A DNA stretch of 64,000 nt from Frankineae bacterium MT45 (GTDB taxonomy: Bacteria; Actinomycetota; Actinomycetes; Mycobacteriales; Jatrophihabitantaceae): contig LT629697.1 of NCBI GenBank assembly GCA_900100325.1, positions 868,001 through 932,000 on the forward strand, given 5' to 3'. The position numbers and the translations under genes were made by a program. The notes below the pieces were generated by a model, which made no database searches, was not told the DNA's origin, and worked only from the letters and a program-made list of their open reading frames with translations. Of this stretch, positions 1 to 8,273 are shown piece after piece; the first letter of the stretch is position 1, and each line of letters opens with the position of its first letter.

Positions 1-1722
1 ATCGTTGACCCCGGTGACAGCGTCACCTACACGATTGCCATCACCAACACCGGTGCAGTCGCCTATACCGCCGCCAATCCCGCTACTTTCACGGACGATC
101 TGAGTGGAGTCGTCGACGATGCGCTCTACAACAACGACGCGACCGCCAGTTCCGGTCCGGCACCCACCTATGCGGCGCCGGTCCTCTCCTGGTCCGGGCC
201 GTTAGCGGTTGGGGCGACGGTGACAGTCACTTACTCCGTCGCTGTCATCGAGCCGGATGCCGGCGATCATGTGCTGCCGAATGCCGCGGTCACCCCGCCG
301 GGCTCGGGCGGAGGCTGCCCGTCTGGTTCGACCAATCCCAGCTGTGTGCCGCCCCCGGTCCGCGTCCAGGACTACAGCGTGGTGAAGACGGCCGACCACA
401 CCGTCGCCGACCCGGGCGACACCATCAAGTACACGGTGGTGGTGCGCAACACCGGCCAGGTCGACTTCACCGCGGCCGACCCGGTGCGCTTCCTCGACGC
501 GCTGAACAAGGTGCTGGACGACGCGACCTACAACGATGACGCGACCGCCTCAGCCGGTGCTCCGCCCCCGATCTATGTCGCCCCCCTTCTCTCCTGGTCG
601 GGGCCGCTCGCCGTCGGGGGTGTCGTAACTGTGACGTACAGCGTCACCGTGAACGATCCCGACACCGGCGACAGGAGCCTCGACAACGCGGTCACCACCC
701 CAACGGCACTGGGTGGCTGCCCGGAGCCGTCGACGCCCCAGGTGCAGCGCCTGGTCGTCGCCGCCGTCCTACCGGCCGCTGGCTGTCACCCGTCGGCGAT
801 CCCAGTGCGTAGCTACACCGTGGTGAAGACCTCCTCGGCCGCGCCGGCTCGCTCCGGCGACCGGGTGACGTACCAGGTGACGGTGACGAACACCGGAGAG
901 GGCGCCTATACCGCGGCCGATCCCGCTACTTTCACTGATGATCTGTCCGGGGTACTGGATGACGCTACCTACAACAAAGACGCTGATCATGGTGCGATCT
1001 ACGCTGCGCCGGTGCTGCGATGGTCCGGCACGCTTGGAGTCGGAGAGACGGTAGTCGTCACCTACTCGGTCACCGTCAATGCCCCGGACAAGGGTGATCA
1101 TCAGTTGACCAACGCAGTGGTCGGGCCGAACTGCCCAGCCGGCTCGATGGCGCCTGAGTGCCGGAACCTGAAGCTCGTGCAGGGATACGACGTGACCAAG
1201 ACGGCGAGTGCAAAATCGGTGAACGTTGGTGACAGAGTTCGCTACACCATCACCGTCACCAACTCGGGCAGGGTCGCATACAGCAGCGCGGATCCCGCAT
1301 CTTTCACGGATGATCTGACCCGGGTGCTTGACGATGCGACCTACAACAACGACGCAACGGCCGGAGCGACTTACCGCCGACCGGTCCTCTCCTGGTCGGG
1401 TGCGCTCCCCGTCGGCGCGGTCGTCACGGTGACGTATTCGGTGACTGTGCTGGCCCCCGACCCGGGGGATCAGCTACTCACCAACGCCGTAGTCACGTCG
1501 CCGGGCTCCGGTGGTGGCTGCCCGACGACTCCGGTGAATCCCCGCTGCGACACCACCACGTCGGTGAATCAGCAGTTCGGCGTCTCGCCGATCGACACTG
1601 GTGGCGGTGGCGGACTAGCTCTTACCGGTAGCGATCTGCGGCTGCAGCTCCTGCTGGCCGCCCTCCTCTTCGCTGCCGGAGGGATCATCCAGCTGATGAG
1701 ACGCCGCCGCCGTCGGTCCTGA
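1..1722 (+). CDS. DUF11-like repeat surface protein with LAXTG sorting signal (5' truncated)
   Basis: The reading frame is open from the first base, so the N-terminus lies outside the window; 573 residues are visible. They form four copies of a unit of about 130-170 residues (each with a VVKT or VTKT start, a VTNTG strand, TFTDDL, VLDDATYN and LSWSG block), matching the DUF11/TIGR01451 type of Ig-like repeat found in actinobacterial cell-surface proteins. The C-terminus has a Gly-rich linker, LALTG (fits the LAXTG signal of class E sortases), a hydrophobic segment and a run of arginines. It is therefore probably exported and linked to peptidoglycan. No sortase gene is in the window. A second LAXTG repeat protein lies at the right edge. 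Function as adhesin or wall scaffold is inferred. Confidence 0.85.
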   Translation: MVDPGDSVTYTIAITNTGAVAYTAANPATFTDDLSGVVDDALYNNDATASSGPAPTYAAPVLSWSGPLAVGATVTVTYSVAVIEPDAGDHVLPNAAVTPPGSGGGCPSGSTNPSCVPPPVRVQDYSVVKTADHTVADPGDTIKYTVVVRNTGQVDFTAADPVRFLDALNKVLDDATYNDDATASAGAPPPIYVAPLLSWSGPLAVGGVVTVTYSVTVNDPDTGDRSLDNAVTTPTALGGCPEPSTPQVQRLVVAAVLPAAGCHPSAIPVRSYTVVKTSSAAPARSGDRVTYQVTVTNTGEGAYTAADPATFTDDLSGVLDDATYNKDADHGAIYAAPVLRWSGTLGVGETVVVTYSVTVNAPDKGDHQLTNAVVGPNCPAGSMAPECRNLKLVQGYDVTKTASAKSVNVGDRVRYTITVTNSGRVAYSSADPASFTDDLTRVLDDATYNNDATAGATYRRPVLSWSGALPVGAVVTVTYSVTVLAPDPGDQLLTNAVVTSPGSGGGCPTTPVNPRCDTTTSVNQQFGVSPIDTGGGGGLALTGSDLRLQLLLAALLFAAGGIIQLMRRRRRRS

Positions 1723-1725
1723 GCG

Positions 1726-1739
1726 TCGCTGGCCAGCGA
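1726..1739. terminator. Short palindrome after the surface protein stop
   Basis: TCGCTGGCCAGCGA is a perfect 14-base palindrome starting four bases after the stop codon; as RNA it gives a 5-bp stem with a GGCC loop. There is no T-tract, so a terminator role is weakly supported. Confidence 0.3.
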
Positions 1740-1767
1740 TACGACACACTGCGTGGATGATGGGTCC

Positions 1768-2256
1768 ATGGACGAGAGCGAGGAGTGGTTCGAGGCGACC
1801 GTCGACGACTCCGGCGTCTGCACCTGGTCTGGCATTGACGCACCGGTGCAGTGGGCATCGGTGGCCGAGGTTGCGAACCAGTACTGGTCGGACTCGGTCT
1901 TTCGACGGGCCAAATCCAGCTACGGGCCGGCCCAAGAGTTCGTGGCAAGCCTGACGAGCACGGGATCGGACTCGGCGATCGATGCCATCCAGGCGCTGGT
2001 GGACGCCGCCGTCTCGGATGACGAACTCGACTTCATCGGCGCCGGGCCATTGGAGGACCTCCTCGCTCATGGCGGCCACGGCGCGAAGTTCGTCGACGAG
2101 ATCGAGCGCCGCGCCCGGCAGCAACCGCGGTTCCGCCAGGCGGTTGCCGGACTGTGGCTCAGCGCCGACGTGCCGGAGAACATCCGCTCGCGCCTCGCGG
2201 CCCTGGGCGCCAAGCCGGCAGCCGCGCCCGCGTCGAAGCGGAGCCGAACACGGTAG
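1768..2256 (+). CDS. Hypothetical protein, DUF6869-like
   Basis: A 162-residue soluble acidic protein without signal peptide or membrane segment. The ATG at 1768 is preferred over an in-frame GTG at 1753. The central part (GAGPLEDLLAHG followed by a helix beginning FVDEIERRARQ) recalls the DUF6869 family, in which a conserved LEDLL motif precedes a charged helix. The C-terminus ends in a basic Lys/Arg tail. No function is known for that family. It sits between the surface protein and a DUF1801 gene on the same strand. Family assignment is from memory and moderate at best. Confidence 0.7.
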   Translation: MDESEEWFEATVDDSGVCTWSGIDAPVQWASVAEVANQYWSDSVFRRAKSSYGPAQEFVASLTSTGSDSAIDAIQALVDAAVSDDELDFIGAGPLEDLLAHGGHGAKFVDEIERRARQQPRFRQAVAGLWLSADVPENIRSRLAALGAKPAAAPASKRSRTR

Positions 2257-2282
2257 GCGGGAGAACCTCTAGAATTTGTGGG

Positions 2283-2675
2283 GTGTCCGGAGAGAGCGAC
2301 CCGCGAGTCGACGCTTACCTAGACGGGCTGCCGCCGTGGCAGCGAGATCTGTGCAGCGAACTCCGCGGGCTGATTCGGGAGGCCGACCCGGAGATCGAGG
2401 AGACGATCAAGCGTTCGGTGCAGCCTTACTTCGTGCTCAACGGCAATGTCTGTGCCCTGCTGGCCACCAAGGATCACGTCAATCTGTTCCTCTACGATCC
2501 GACTGTTCCCGATCCGGCGGGAGTCATCAACCAGGGGCAGGCCAACGCTACGGCCCGGAGTATCCAGATTTTTCAAGGCGATTCCATGAATCGAACTGCG
2601 ATCGTTGACATTGTGCGGGCGATAGCCCAGCGCAACCGCGCCGGCGGCTGGCGTCGGCTCAGCAAGGAAAGCTAG
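2283..2675 (+). CDS. DUF1801 domain protein (YdhG-like)
   Basis: A 130-residue protein starting at GTG 2283 (VSGESDPRVDAYL); the open frame extends further upstream but overlaps the previous gene and has atypical composition. The body shows the DUF1801 pattern: a helix with LPPWQRDLCSELRGLIRE, an EIEETIKRSVQPYF segment, a beta-rich VCALLATKDHVNLFL and a final amphipathic helix. Proteins of this fold (YdhG/IscX-related) are small cytoplasmic proteins of unclear role, some linked to iron. There is no operon partner of informative function. Confidence 0.75.
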   Translation: MSGESDPRVDAYLDGLPPWQRDLCSELRGLIREADPEIEETIKRSVQPYFVLNGNVCALLATKDHVNLFLYDPTVPDPAGVINQGQANATARSIQIFQGDSMNRTAIVDIVRAIAQRNRAGGWRRLSKES

Positions 2676-2704
2676 GTCCGTCGTCACGGTACGACTGCGG
2701 AGGA

Positions 2705-2738
2705 GAGTATATCCGAATGGACAGATTCGGATATACTC
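2705..2738. promoter_or_regulatory. Perfect 14-bp inverted repeat, probable VapBC operator
   Basis: Arms 2705-2718 (GAGTATATCCGAAT) and 2725-2738 (ATTCGGATATACTC) are exact reverse complements separated by the 6-base spacer GGACAG. The repeat ends 22 bases before the antitoxin ATG. VapB and related antitoxins normally autorepress through such palindromes. Its A+T-rich arms could also overlap the promoter. Confidence 0.75.
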
Positions 2739-2760
2739 AACCTAATGATTGGAGTTGACC

Positions 2761-2967
2761 ATGCCTAAGACCCTCGTAGACATCCCCGAAGCGACTCTGG
2801 CACTGGCCCAGCGCAACCTCGGCACCACTACCAAACGAGAGACCATCGAGCGGGCGTTGGAGGCGGTCAACGCCACAGCCGCGCAACTCGCGCTGCTCGA
2901 CAGCATCACCGACGGCGCCGAGTTCGCGACGTTCACGCCAGAGTTCCTGGCGACCGTGCGCCACTGA
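2761..2967 (+). CDS. vapB: Type II antitoxin, VapB family
   Basis: A 68-residue protein with an N-terminal ribbon-helix-helix region (MPKTLVDIPEATLALAQRN, then the TTTKRETIERALEAV helix), typical of VapB antitoxins. The acidic and hydrophobic C-terminal tail (about residues 45-68) should wrap the toxin. ATG 2761 has GGAG six bases upstream; an in-frame TTG at 2749 is less likely. It ends two bases before the toxin start and is preceded by the perfect operator-like repeat, so both genes form one autoregulated operon. Confidence 0.85.
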   Translation: MPKTLVDIPEATLALAQRNLGTTTKRETIERALEAVNATAAQLALLDSITDGAEFATFTPEFLATVRH

Positions 2968-2969
2968 GC

Positions 2970-3395
2970 ATGACGAGTCTGATCCTCGACAACTCGGCTT
3001 TCGCCCGCATCCGAACCGAACCCACCGTCGCCGCCTCCGTCCGCGCCTACGCAACCGCATCGCTCGGAGGCCTGCGATCCGTGTTGGTCCAGCGCGCCGA
3101 AATCTGTATCTCCGCCCGAAATCTCGCTAACTACGACGCGATGGTCACGAGCCTCGCCGCGGTGCCGCTGCTGGACTCCGACACCGCCGACGTCCGCGCC
3201 GCCGTGGTGTCGTTGCAGCGCTCACTCGTGCAGGCCGGAACTCACCGTGGACCGAAGGTCATCGACCTCCTCATCGCCGCGACCGCACTGGTGCACGACG
3301 CCACGGTGCTGCACTACGACTCCGATTTCGACACGCTCGTGGCCGCCGACGCCGCACTCAAAGCGCACTGGGTCGTCCCGCGCGGGTCCATCTGA
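2970..3395 (+). CDS. vapC: Type II toxin, VapC family PIN-domain ribonuclease
   Basis: A 141-residue PIN-domain protein. The acidic residues expected for Mg-dependent RNA cleavage are visible: Asp7 in LILDNSA, Glu44 in QRAEICIS, Asp99 in KVIDLLIAATA and Asp117/119 in LHYDSDFD. VapC toxins cut tRNA or rRNA when the antitoxin is degraded. The start lies two bases after the antitoxin stop, so the two are translationally coupled. The motif after Asp7 is Asn-Ser rather than the common Thr-Ser, a conservative change. Target RNA cannot be told from sequence. Confidence 0.87.
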   Translation: MTSLILDNSAFARIRTEPTVAASVRAYATASLGGLRSVLVQRAEICISARNLANYDAMVTSLAAVPLLDSDTADVRAAVVSLQRSLVQAGTHRGPKVIDLLIAATALVHDATVLHYDSDFDTLVAADAALKAHWVVPRGSI

Positions 3396-3431
3396 CTGCC
3401 GGTCGGGCACGGTTGGGCTGAAGAAGCTAGG

Positions 3432-5138
3432 TCAGTCGTGGCGGGGGCCGGCCTCGGCCGGACGTGGACGGGCAGGATCGTGAAAGCGCACCGCCAGTAC
3501 GGCCACGTCGTCCGCCGGCTGCGCGCCCACCATGTCGGAGATCGTGGCATCGAGCATCTCGTCCAGCTCCAACTCGTGGTGCCGCTGCAGTGCCGCGACG
3601 AGCTGGGCCTGGCCCGTGTCGAGATCACGGTCCCGCCGCTCGGTTAGCCCGTCGGTGTAGAGCAGCAGTGTCGAGTCCGGAGGGGCCGCGGCCTCGTGAT
3701 CGTTGCGGGGACGCGTTGGGTCAACGCCGAGGAGCACATCCGGGGGCCCGTCCAGGACGACGACTCGGCCATCATCGTGCACGAGAATCGGCGGCGGATG
3801 CCCGGCGTTGCTCCAGCGCAGCGTCCGCATACCCAAAGCCGCGTCCGTGGCATCCTGCTCGACCTGAACCATCGCCATCGTGGCCAGCGTCGCCACCTTC
3901 AGATCGCGGATGGCCCGGTCCAATCGCTTGACGATCTGCGACGGCGGCTCATCCCGATCCCAGGCCAGCGCCCGCAGCATGTTGCGCAGCTGCCCCATCA
4001 CCGCGGCCGCGCCGATGTCGTGGCCGACGACGTCGCCGATCATCAGCACCGTCCGGCCGCTGGGCAGGATCACCGCGTCGTACCAGTCGCCGCCGACCTG
4101 GTCGACCTCGCTCGCCGTCAGGTAACGCGCCGTCAAATGCAGGTGATCCGGCTCCGGCAGCCGGGTCAGCATCGCGTCCTGCAGCGAGCGGGCCACCCCG
4201 TGCTCGTGACGGGCCAGCTCGAGGAGCCGGCGGTTGGCGTCGTGCAGCCGCTCAGCCAGTTCCCGCTGCTCGTTGTACAGACGGGCGTTGTCCAGCGCCA
4301 GCCCAGCCCGGGCGGCGATGCTGGCGGCGATGCTCAGTTCCTGCGCCGAGAGCGGTGGGCGGTCAGCACCCCGGCAGATGCTCAGCACGCCGGCCACCCG
4401 CCCACTCGCGGTGAGGGGGAGGGCGGCCGAGGACTCGGGGGCCAACGCGGTGATCGCGGCCCGGGCCTCAGGGGAACGAAGCGCAGCCAGCGCGAGGTCG
4501 AGGACCCCGCTGCTGGAGACGACCGGCGCCGTCGACTCCAGGGCCACCCCCATCGGCCCCTGCTCGTCTCGTCCCTCGAATCGAGTCGCCGCATAGAGCT
4601 CCACCGCCGGGCGTAGCTGCGGGTCGACGTGCCAGCTGGCCACATCGCGCAGCGAGCCGTCGGGGTCGACGACCGAGACGATCGACCAGTCGCCCAGTGT
4701 CGGGACGACGATCCGGGCCAGCTCGGTGACAGCGGCTTCAGTGTCCAGGTGGCTGGCCAGTTCACCGGCATGGGCGGTCAGCTGAACGAGCGACTCGGCG
4801 AGGTGTCGCTCAGTGACGTCGCGGATGTAGATGGAGAGACCGGCCGGGGTCGGCCAGGCCCGGATCTCGAACCAGGAACCCTCCGGCCCGGCCGCCTCGA
4901 AGGTCGCCGGTTCACCGGACTCCATGACCTGCCGGAGATTCGTCTCGTAGGCCGTCGCCAGCGCGGTGGGGAAGATCTCCCAGAGTGAGCGTCCGAGGAT
5001 GCCGTCGCGGCGGGCGCCGCCTATCCGCTCGGCCTCGGCATTGAGGAAGGTCAACCGCCACTCGCGGTCGACTGAGACAAAGGACGCCGGCATCGATTCG
5101 AGGAGTTCGGCCGCGCGGAGTTGGTCGTCTTCGGTCAC
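3432..5138 (-). CDS. PAS-GAF-SpoIIE (PP2C-type) serine phosphatase, RsbU-like
   Basis: About 568 residues: a PAS domain (roughly 10-115), a GAF domain (about 125-280), a linking helix, and a SpoIIE/PP2C phosphatase domain (about 340-560) with metal-binding aspartates in VGGDWYD, IGDVVGHD and PADDVAVL. Such proteins dephosphorylate STAS anti-anti-sigma factors in partner-switching stress pathways. The usual GHG of the third motif reads GHD here, which may affect activity. The start is uncertain: GTG 5138 or GTG 5144 begins the conserved part, while the open frame reaches 5294 with Cys-rich sequence unlike coding DNA. No kinase domain is attached. Confidence 0.85.
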   Translation of the reverse strand: MTEDDQLRAAELLESMPASFVSVDREWRLTFLNAEAERIGGARRDGILGRSLWEIFPTALATAYETNLRQVMESGEPATFEAAGPEGSWFEIRAWPTPAGLSIYIRDVTERHLAESLVQLTAHAGELASHLDTEAAVTELARIVVPTLGDWSIVSVVDPDGSLRDVASWHVDPQLRPAVELYAATRFEGRDEQGPMGVALESTAPVVSSSGVLDLALAALRSPEARAAITALAPESSAALPLTASGRVAGVLSICRGADRPPLSAQELSIAASIAARAGLALDNARLYNEQRELAERLHDANRRLLELARHEHGVARSLQDAMLTRLPEPDHLHLTARYLTASEVDQVGGDWYDAVILPSGRTVLMIGDVVGHDIGAAAVMGQLRNMLRALAWDRDEPPSQIVKRLDRAIRDLKVATLATMAMVQVEQDATDAALGMRTLRWSNAGHPPPILVHDDGRVVVLDGPPDVLLGVDPTRPRNDHEAAAPPDSTLLLYTDGLTERRDRDLDTGQAQLVAALQRHHELELDEMLDATISDMVGAQPADDVAVLAVRFHDPARPRPAEAGPRHD

Positions 5139-5262
5139 ACTTCGCACAATGTCACAAAGCGGCGCGACGCGGCAGTCCACAGACGCGCCCGCAACAGAGC
5201 AGCACAACAGCGGGGCGGAAGAGCCGCAGGGCGGCAGTGCGAAGAGAGCGACAGCGGACGGG

Positions 5263-5574
5263 CTAGCGGAGCGTGTGCCCACCCTCGAGGCCACGCCGGT
5301 TGTGCGCCGCCTCCTGGTGCTTGCGGTGCAGCTCCTCGGTCGGTGTCTCCTGCAGGGCCCGAGCCGTGGCGGTTACCCGCTCGCTGTACACCTGAAATGC
5401 GCGGTCGGCGGTGTGTTCCAGGCGCTCGGCGCGCACTGCCTCGCTCTCGACACCAGCACCCGCGAGGTTCGCGCGGTGGTAGGTCGCCGGAGCGTCTGCA
5501 GCGGTCGCTGCGTCGTCGTCCGTCGTTGGGTCTGGGGTCACACGACTGATTCTGCACTCACTCGCGCCAAACAT
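5263..5574 (-). CDS. Hypothetical helical protein
   Basis: A 103-residue frame upstream of and co-oriented with the phosphatase gene. The C-terminal two thirds are rich in Ala, Glu and Arg and predicted to be long helices (for example RAERLEHTADRAFQVYSERV). No domain, signal or membrane segment is seen. GTG at 5541 is an alternative start. No clear ribosome binding site is found, so whether it is a gene is only moderately supported. Confidence 0.45.
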   Translation of the reverse strand: MFGASECRISRVTPDPTTDDDAATAADAPATYHRANLAGAGVESEAVRAERLEHTADRAFQVYSERVTATARALQETPTEELHRKHQEAAHNRRGLEGGHTLR

Positions 5575-5711
5575 CGGACTGAAATCTCGATTTTCAGGTA
5601 ATTCATGCCTTCAGGAATGAATTTTCCGGGTGGGGGACGGGCAGAGACGCGAGAATGGGGACGCGGGGCGCGTCAGGCGCCCAGCGAGACTGGGCACACG
5701 GAGGGACCGAA

Positions 5712-6881
5712 TTGCCGGGCATGAGCGTCGATCCGCTGGTGCTGGCCGAGGTCGCCACGGGCGGGGCGACTGACGCCGGTGGCGTCCCGGTTGAGCTGCT
5801 GGGCAACTTCTTGGAGATCGTCTCGGCCGCAGTTGCTAACGGGACGCGCCTCTCCGAGGCCGAGGTCAACCGCTGCCGCACGGTCGGTGAGAGCGCGGCC
5901 CGTCAGGGCGTCGCGCTGCGGGCCCTACTGGATCTCTACCTCTCAGCCGGCTGGCGGCTCTGGCGCCATCTGCCGGCGGTGGTTAACGCGGCCGACGATC
6001 CGGGCGCGGTGGTCACCGCTGGCGAGGTGATGCTGCACGCCATGGACGACGCGGTGGCCGAACTTGCCGAGGGGTATCAACTAGCCCGGCGCGGGCTCGT
6101 CCGGGAGCAGGAGGCCGCGCGGCGCGAGTTCTTCGACGACCTGCTATCCGGACGGGCCGATGTGGCTGGACTGCTGCAGCAGGCGGTGGGATTCGGGCTG
6201 GATCTGGCCGGGCCGCACGCGGTGGCCGTGGTGCGGGCCCAACGCACCTTCACTGATGGATCGCCGCTGCTGGCGTTGCTAGAGCGGGCGGTTCAGGGGT
6301 CCAAGGGCGACGCCGATGTGATGGTGGCCAGCAAGCAGGGGCAGCTCGTCATGATCTTTGCCGCGCCGGACGAGGCTGCGGTTGCCGAGGTGACCCAGCG
6401 CGTCGACCGGGTGCTACGAGTTGAGCTCGGTGACTGGCAACTCGGCATCGGCCGACCCGGCCGCGGGGCCGTCGGTGTCCTCAACTCCTTCGACGAGGCC
6501 CGGGAATCGCTGGATCTGGCCGTCCGGTTGGGACTGCGATCAGAGGTCGTGCGGGCGGCGGATGTCCTTGTCTTTCGGATGCTTCTGCGCGATCGGGCGG
6601 CGGTGGCTGACCTGGTGCGCTCGATGCTGGAGCCGCTGCAGAGCGCCCGGGGCGGGGCGCAGCCACTGCTGACGACGCTCGCCGCGTACTTCGAAGAGGG
6701 CGGCAACTCCGCGCAGACGGCCCGGCGGCTGCATCTCTCGGTGCGGGCCGTGACGTATCGGCTGGAGCGGGTTCGAGCGCTGACGGGGCAGGATCCAACC
6801 CGCTCGACCCAGCGGTTCGCGCTGCAGGCCGCGGTGCTGGGGGCCCAGCTGCTGGATTGGCCGAGCAGCCCGCTGGGCTAG
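5712..6881 (+). CDS. PucR-family transcriptional regulator (CdaR-like)
   Basis: About 389 residues with the PucR layout: an N-terminal helical RsbRD-like region, a degenerate GGDEF-like (CdaR) middle, and a C-terminal HTH_30 domain (AQTARRLHLSVRAVTYRLERV near the end). These proteins activate catabolic genes in response to metabolites. TTG 5712 is chosen because GGAGGG lies at 5700-5705, six bases upstream; ATG 5655 and ATG 5721 are alternatives. It is monocistronic and followed by two hairpins before terC. Its target is unknown; no purine or catabolic genes are adjacent. Confidence 0.85.
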   Translation: MPGMSVDPLVLAEVATGGATDAGGVPVELLGNFLEIVSAAVANGTRLSEAEVNRCRTVGESAARQGVALRALLDLYLSAGWRLWRHLPAVVNAADDPGAVVTAGEVMLHAMDDAVAELAEGYQLARRGLVREQEAARREFFDDLLSGRADVAGLLQQAVGFGLDLAGPHAVAVVRAQRTFTDGSPLLALLERAVQGSKGDADVMVASKQGQLVMIFAAPDEAAVAEVTQRVDRVLRVELGDWQLGIGRPGRGAVGVLNSFDEARESLDLAVRLGLRSEVVRAADVLVFRMLLRDRAAVADLVRSMLEPLQSARGGAQPLLTTLAAYFEEGGNSAQTARRLHLSVRAVTYRLERVRALTGQDPTRSTQRFALQAAVLGAQLLDWPSSPLG

Positions 6882-6898
6882 TCATCGCTCCGCACAAT

Positions 6899-6937
6899 CT
6901 TGCCGATATCCGGCAAGTTAAGGCCGCCCAAGCGGCC
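6899..6937 (+). terminator. Two tandem hairpins between pucR-like gene and terC
   Basis: Stem 1 pairs 6899-6905 (CTTGCCG) with 6911-6917 (CGGCAAG) around a 5-base loop. Stem 2 pairs 6922-6927 (GGCCGC) with 6932-6937 (GCGGCC) around CCAA. There is no T-tract. They may terminate the upstream gene or lie in the terC leader; the known yybP-ykoY manganese riboswitch motif was not recognised here. Confidence 0.4.
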
Positions 6938-7023
6938 GGAATCGGCCTAGCAGGTACCTGAATCATCCCACAAGAATGGATTCAGAGGTCGGATCAAGAC
7001 GACCCAGCCGAACAGGAGAAGCT

Positions 7024-8040
7024 ATGAGCGTCCCACTCTGGGCCTGGCTTGTATTTGCCACCGTCGTCGTAGTCATGCTGGCAATCGACCTGCTCGCGCA
7101 TCGCGGTGCGCACACCATCAAGTTCAAAGAGGCCGCGATCTGGAGTGCCGTCTGGGTCGGCGTATCGATGGTCTTCGCGATCATTGTGGGCCTGACCCTC
7201 GGCGCCGGCCCGGCGGTCGACTTCACCACCGCGTACCTGCTGGAGAAGAGCCTCTCCGTCGATAACCTCTTTGTTTTCGCGCTGATCTTCGGATACTTCA
7301 AGGTGCCTCGCGAGTTCCAGCACCGGGTTCTCTTCTTCGGCGTCATCGGCGCACTCGTTTTCCGCGGCATCTTCCTCGGGGCCGGCGTCGCGGTCGTCAG
7401 CCAGTTCACCGCCATCCTCTTCGTCTTCGGCGCGATCCTGCTCTGGAGCGCCTTCAAGCTCATCCGAGGCGGCGACGACGATGCCGTTGATCCCGGCAAG
7501 AGCGTGGCCGTGCGACTGCTGCGCAAGGTCATCCCGATCAGCGACGAGTACCACGGTGCGAAGTTCTTCATCACCGAAGCGGGTAAGCGAATTGGCACGC
7601 CGTTGCTCGCGGTTGTCGTGGCCGTCGAGACGGCCGACCTGATCTTCGCCGTGGACAGCGTTCCCGCCGTGCTCGCGGTGAGCGACAGCGCGTTCATCGT
7701 CTACACCAGCAACGCCTTCGCGATCCTCGGACTGCGGGCGCTCTACTTCCTGCTGGCCGGGATGCTTGAGAAGTTCCATCTGCTGGACCGGGCGCTCGCC
7801 CTAATCCTGGCCTTCATCGGCGTCAAGCTCTTCATGCAGGCGGCGCACAAGACGATCAGCACCTCCGTCCCGGAGATCCCGACGCTCGTAAGCTTGGGCG
7901 TCATCGTCGTCGCCCTCGCGGTCGCAATCGTCGGCAGTCTGCGGCATCCGCAGGGCGACGAGTTGCCCGCAGATTTGCCGCCCACTATCCACGACGTGAC
8001 GCCCCAATTGGCAGGACACACGTCTGCCAATAGTGAGTGA
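7024..8040 (+). CDS. TerC family integral membrane protein
   Basis: A 338-residue protein with about nine membrane segments. Diagnostic TerC motifs are present: SLSVDNLFVFALIFGYF near residue 85 and VETADLIFAVDSVPAVLAV followed by IVYTSNAFAILGLRALYFLL in the second half. TerC/Alx proteins are implicated in metal (manganese) export and tellurite resistance at the cytoplasmic membrane. ATG 7024 has AGGAGAAG directly upstream; the frame is open from 6976. It stands alone. Substrate is not determinable from sequence. Confidence 0.9.
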   Translation: MSVPLWAWLVFATVVVVMLAIDLLAHRGAHTIKFKEAAIWSAVWVGVSMVFAIIVGLTLGAGPAVDFTTAYLLEKSLSVDNLFVFALIFGYFKVPREFQHRVLFFGVIGALVFRGIFLGAGVAVVSQFTAILFVFGAILLWSAFKLIRGGDDDAVDPGKSVAVRLLRKVIPISDEYHGAKFFITEAGKRIGTPLLAVVVAVETADLIFAVDSVPAVLAVSDSAFIVYTSNAFAILGLRALYFLLAGMLEKFHLLDRALALILAFIGVKLFMQAAHKTISTSVPEIPTLVSLGVIVVALAVAIVGSLRHPQGDELPADLPPTIHDVTPQLAGHTSANSE

Positions 8041-8218
8041 TCTGCGGCGTGTCGCGTTCGGGCACCGTAGCGCGGGCCTGATCGCCGGTACCGTGGAACT
8101 TACCCAGAGCTCATCTGCATCGCAGAGAATCGCTGCGGCGACGGTCTTGCCAGATCGCCGGCCGCCACCCGACGTCCGGTCGGGTCAGTGCCACACACCG
8201 CTGGGGTTCGCACTGACT

Positions 8219-8234
8219 CGACCGGATCCGGTCG
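8219..8234. promoter_or_regulatory. Perfect 16-bp palindrome upstream of acyl-CoA synthetase
   Basis: CGACCGGATCCGGTCG is its own reverse complement and ends 39 bases before the ATG of the next gene. Its size and position suit a dimeric repressor such as a TetR-type protein, but no regulator gene is adjacent. Confidence 0.5.
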
Positions 8235-8273
8235 TCTCTGGTGTGTGACCCACTTGGGTGCGAGTATCACCCC

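Noticed and set aside
3432-5294. A signal peptide on the phosphatase (Cys- and Ala-rich first 50 codons)
   Set aside because: The segment overlaps the neighbouring helical gene frame and is unlike a real leader; the PAS domain starts right after GTG 5138.
6882-7023. Manganese (yybP-ykoY) riboswitch upstream of terC
   Set aside because: Two plain hairpins are present but the conserved loop motifs of that riboswitch are not.
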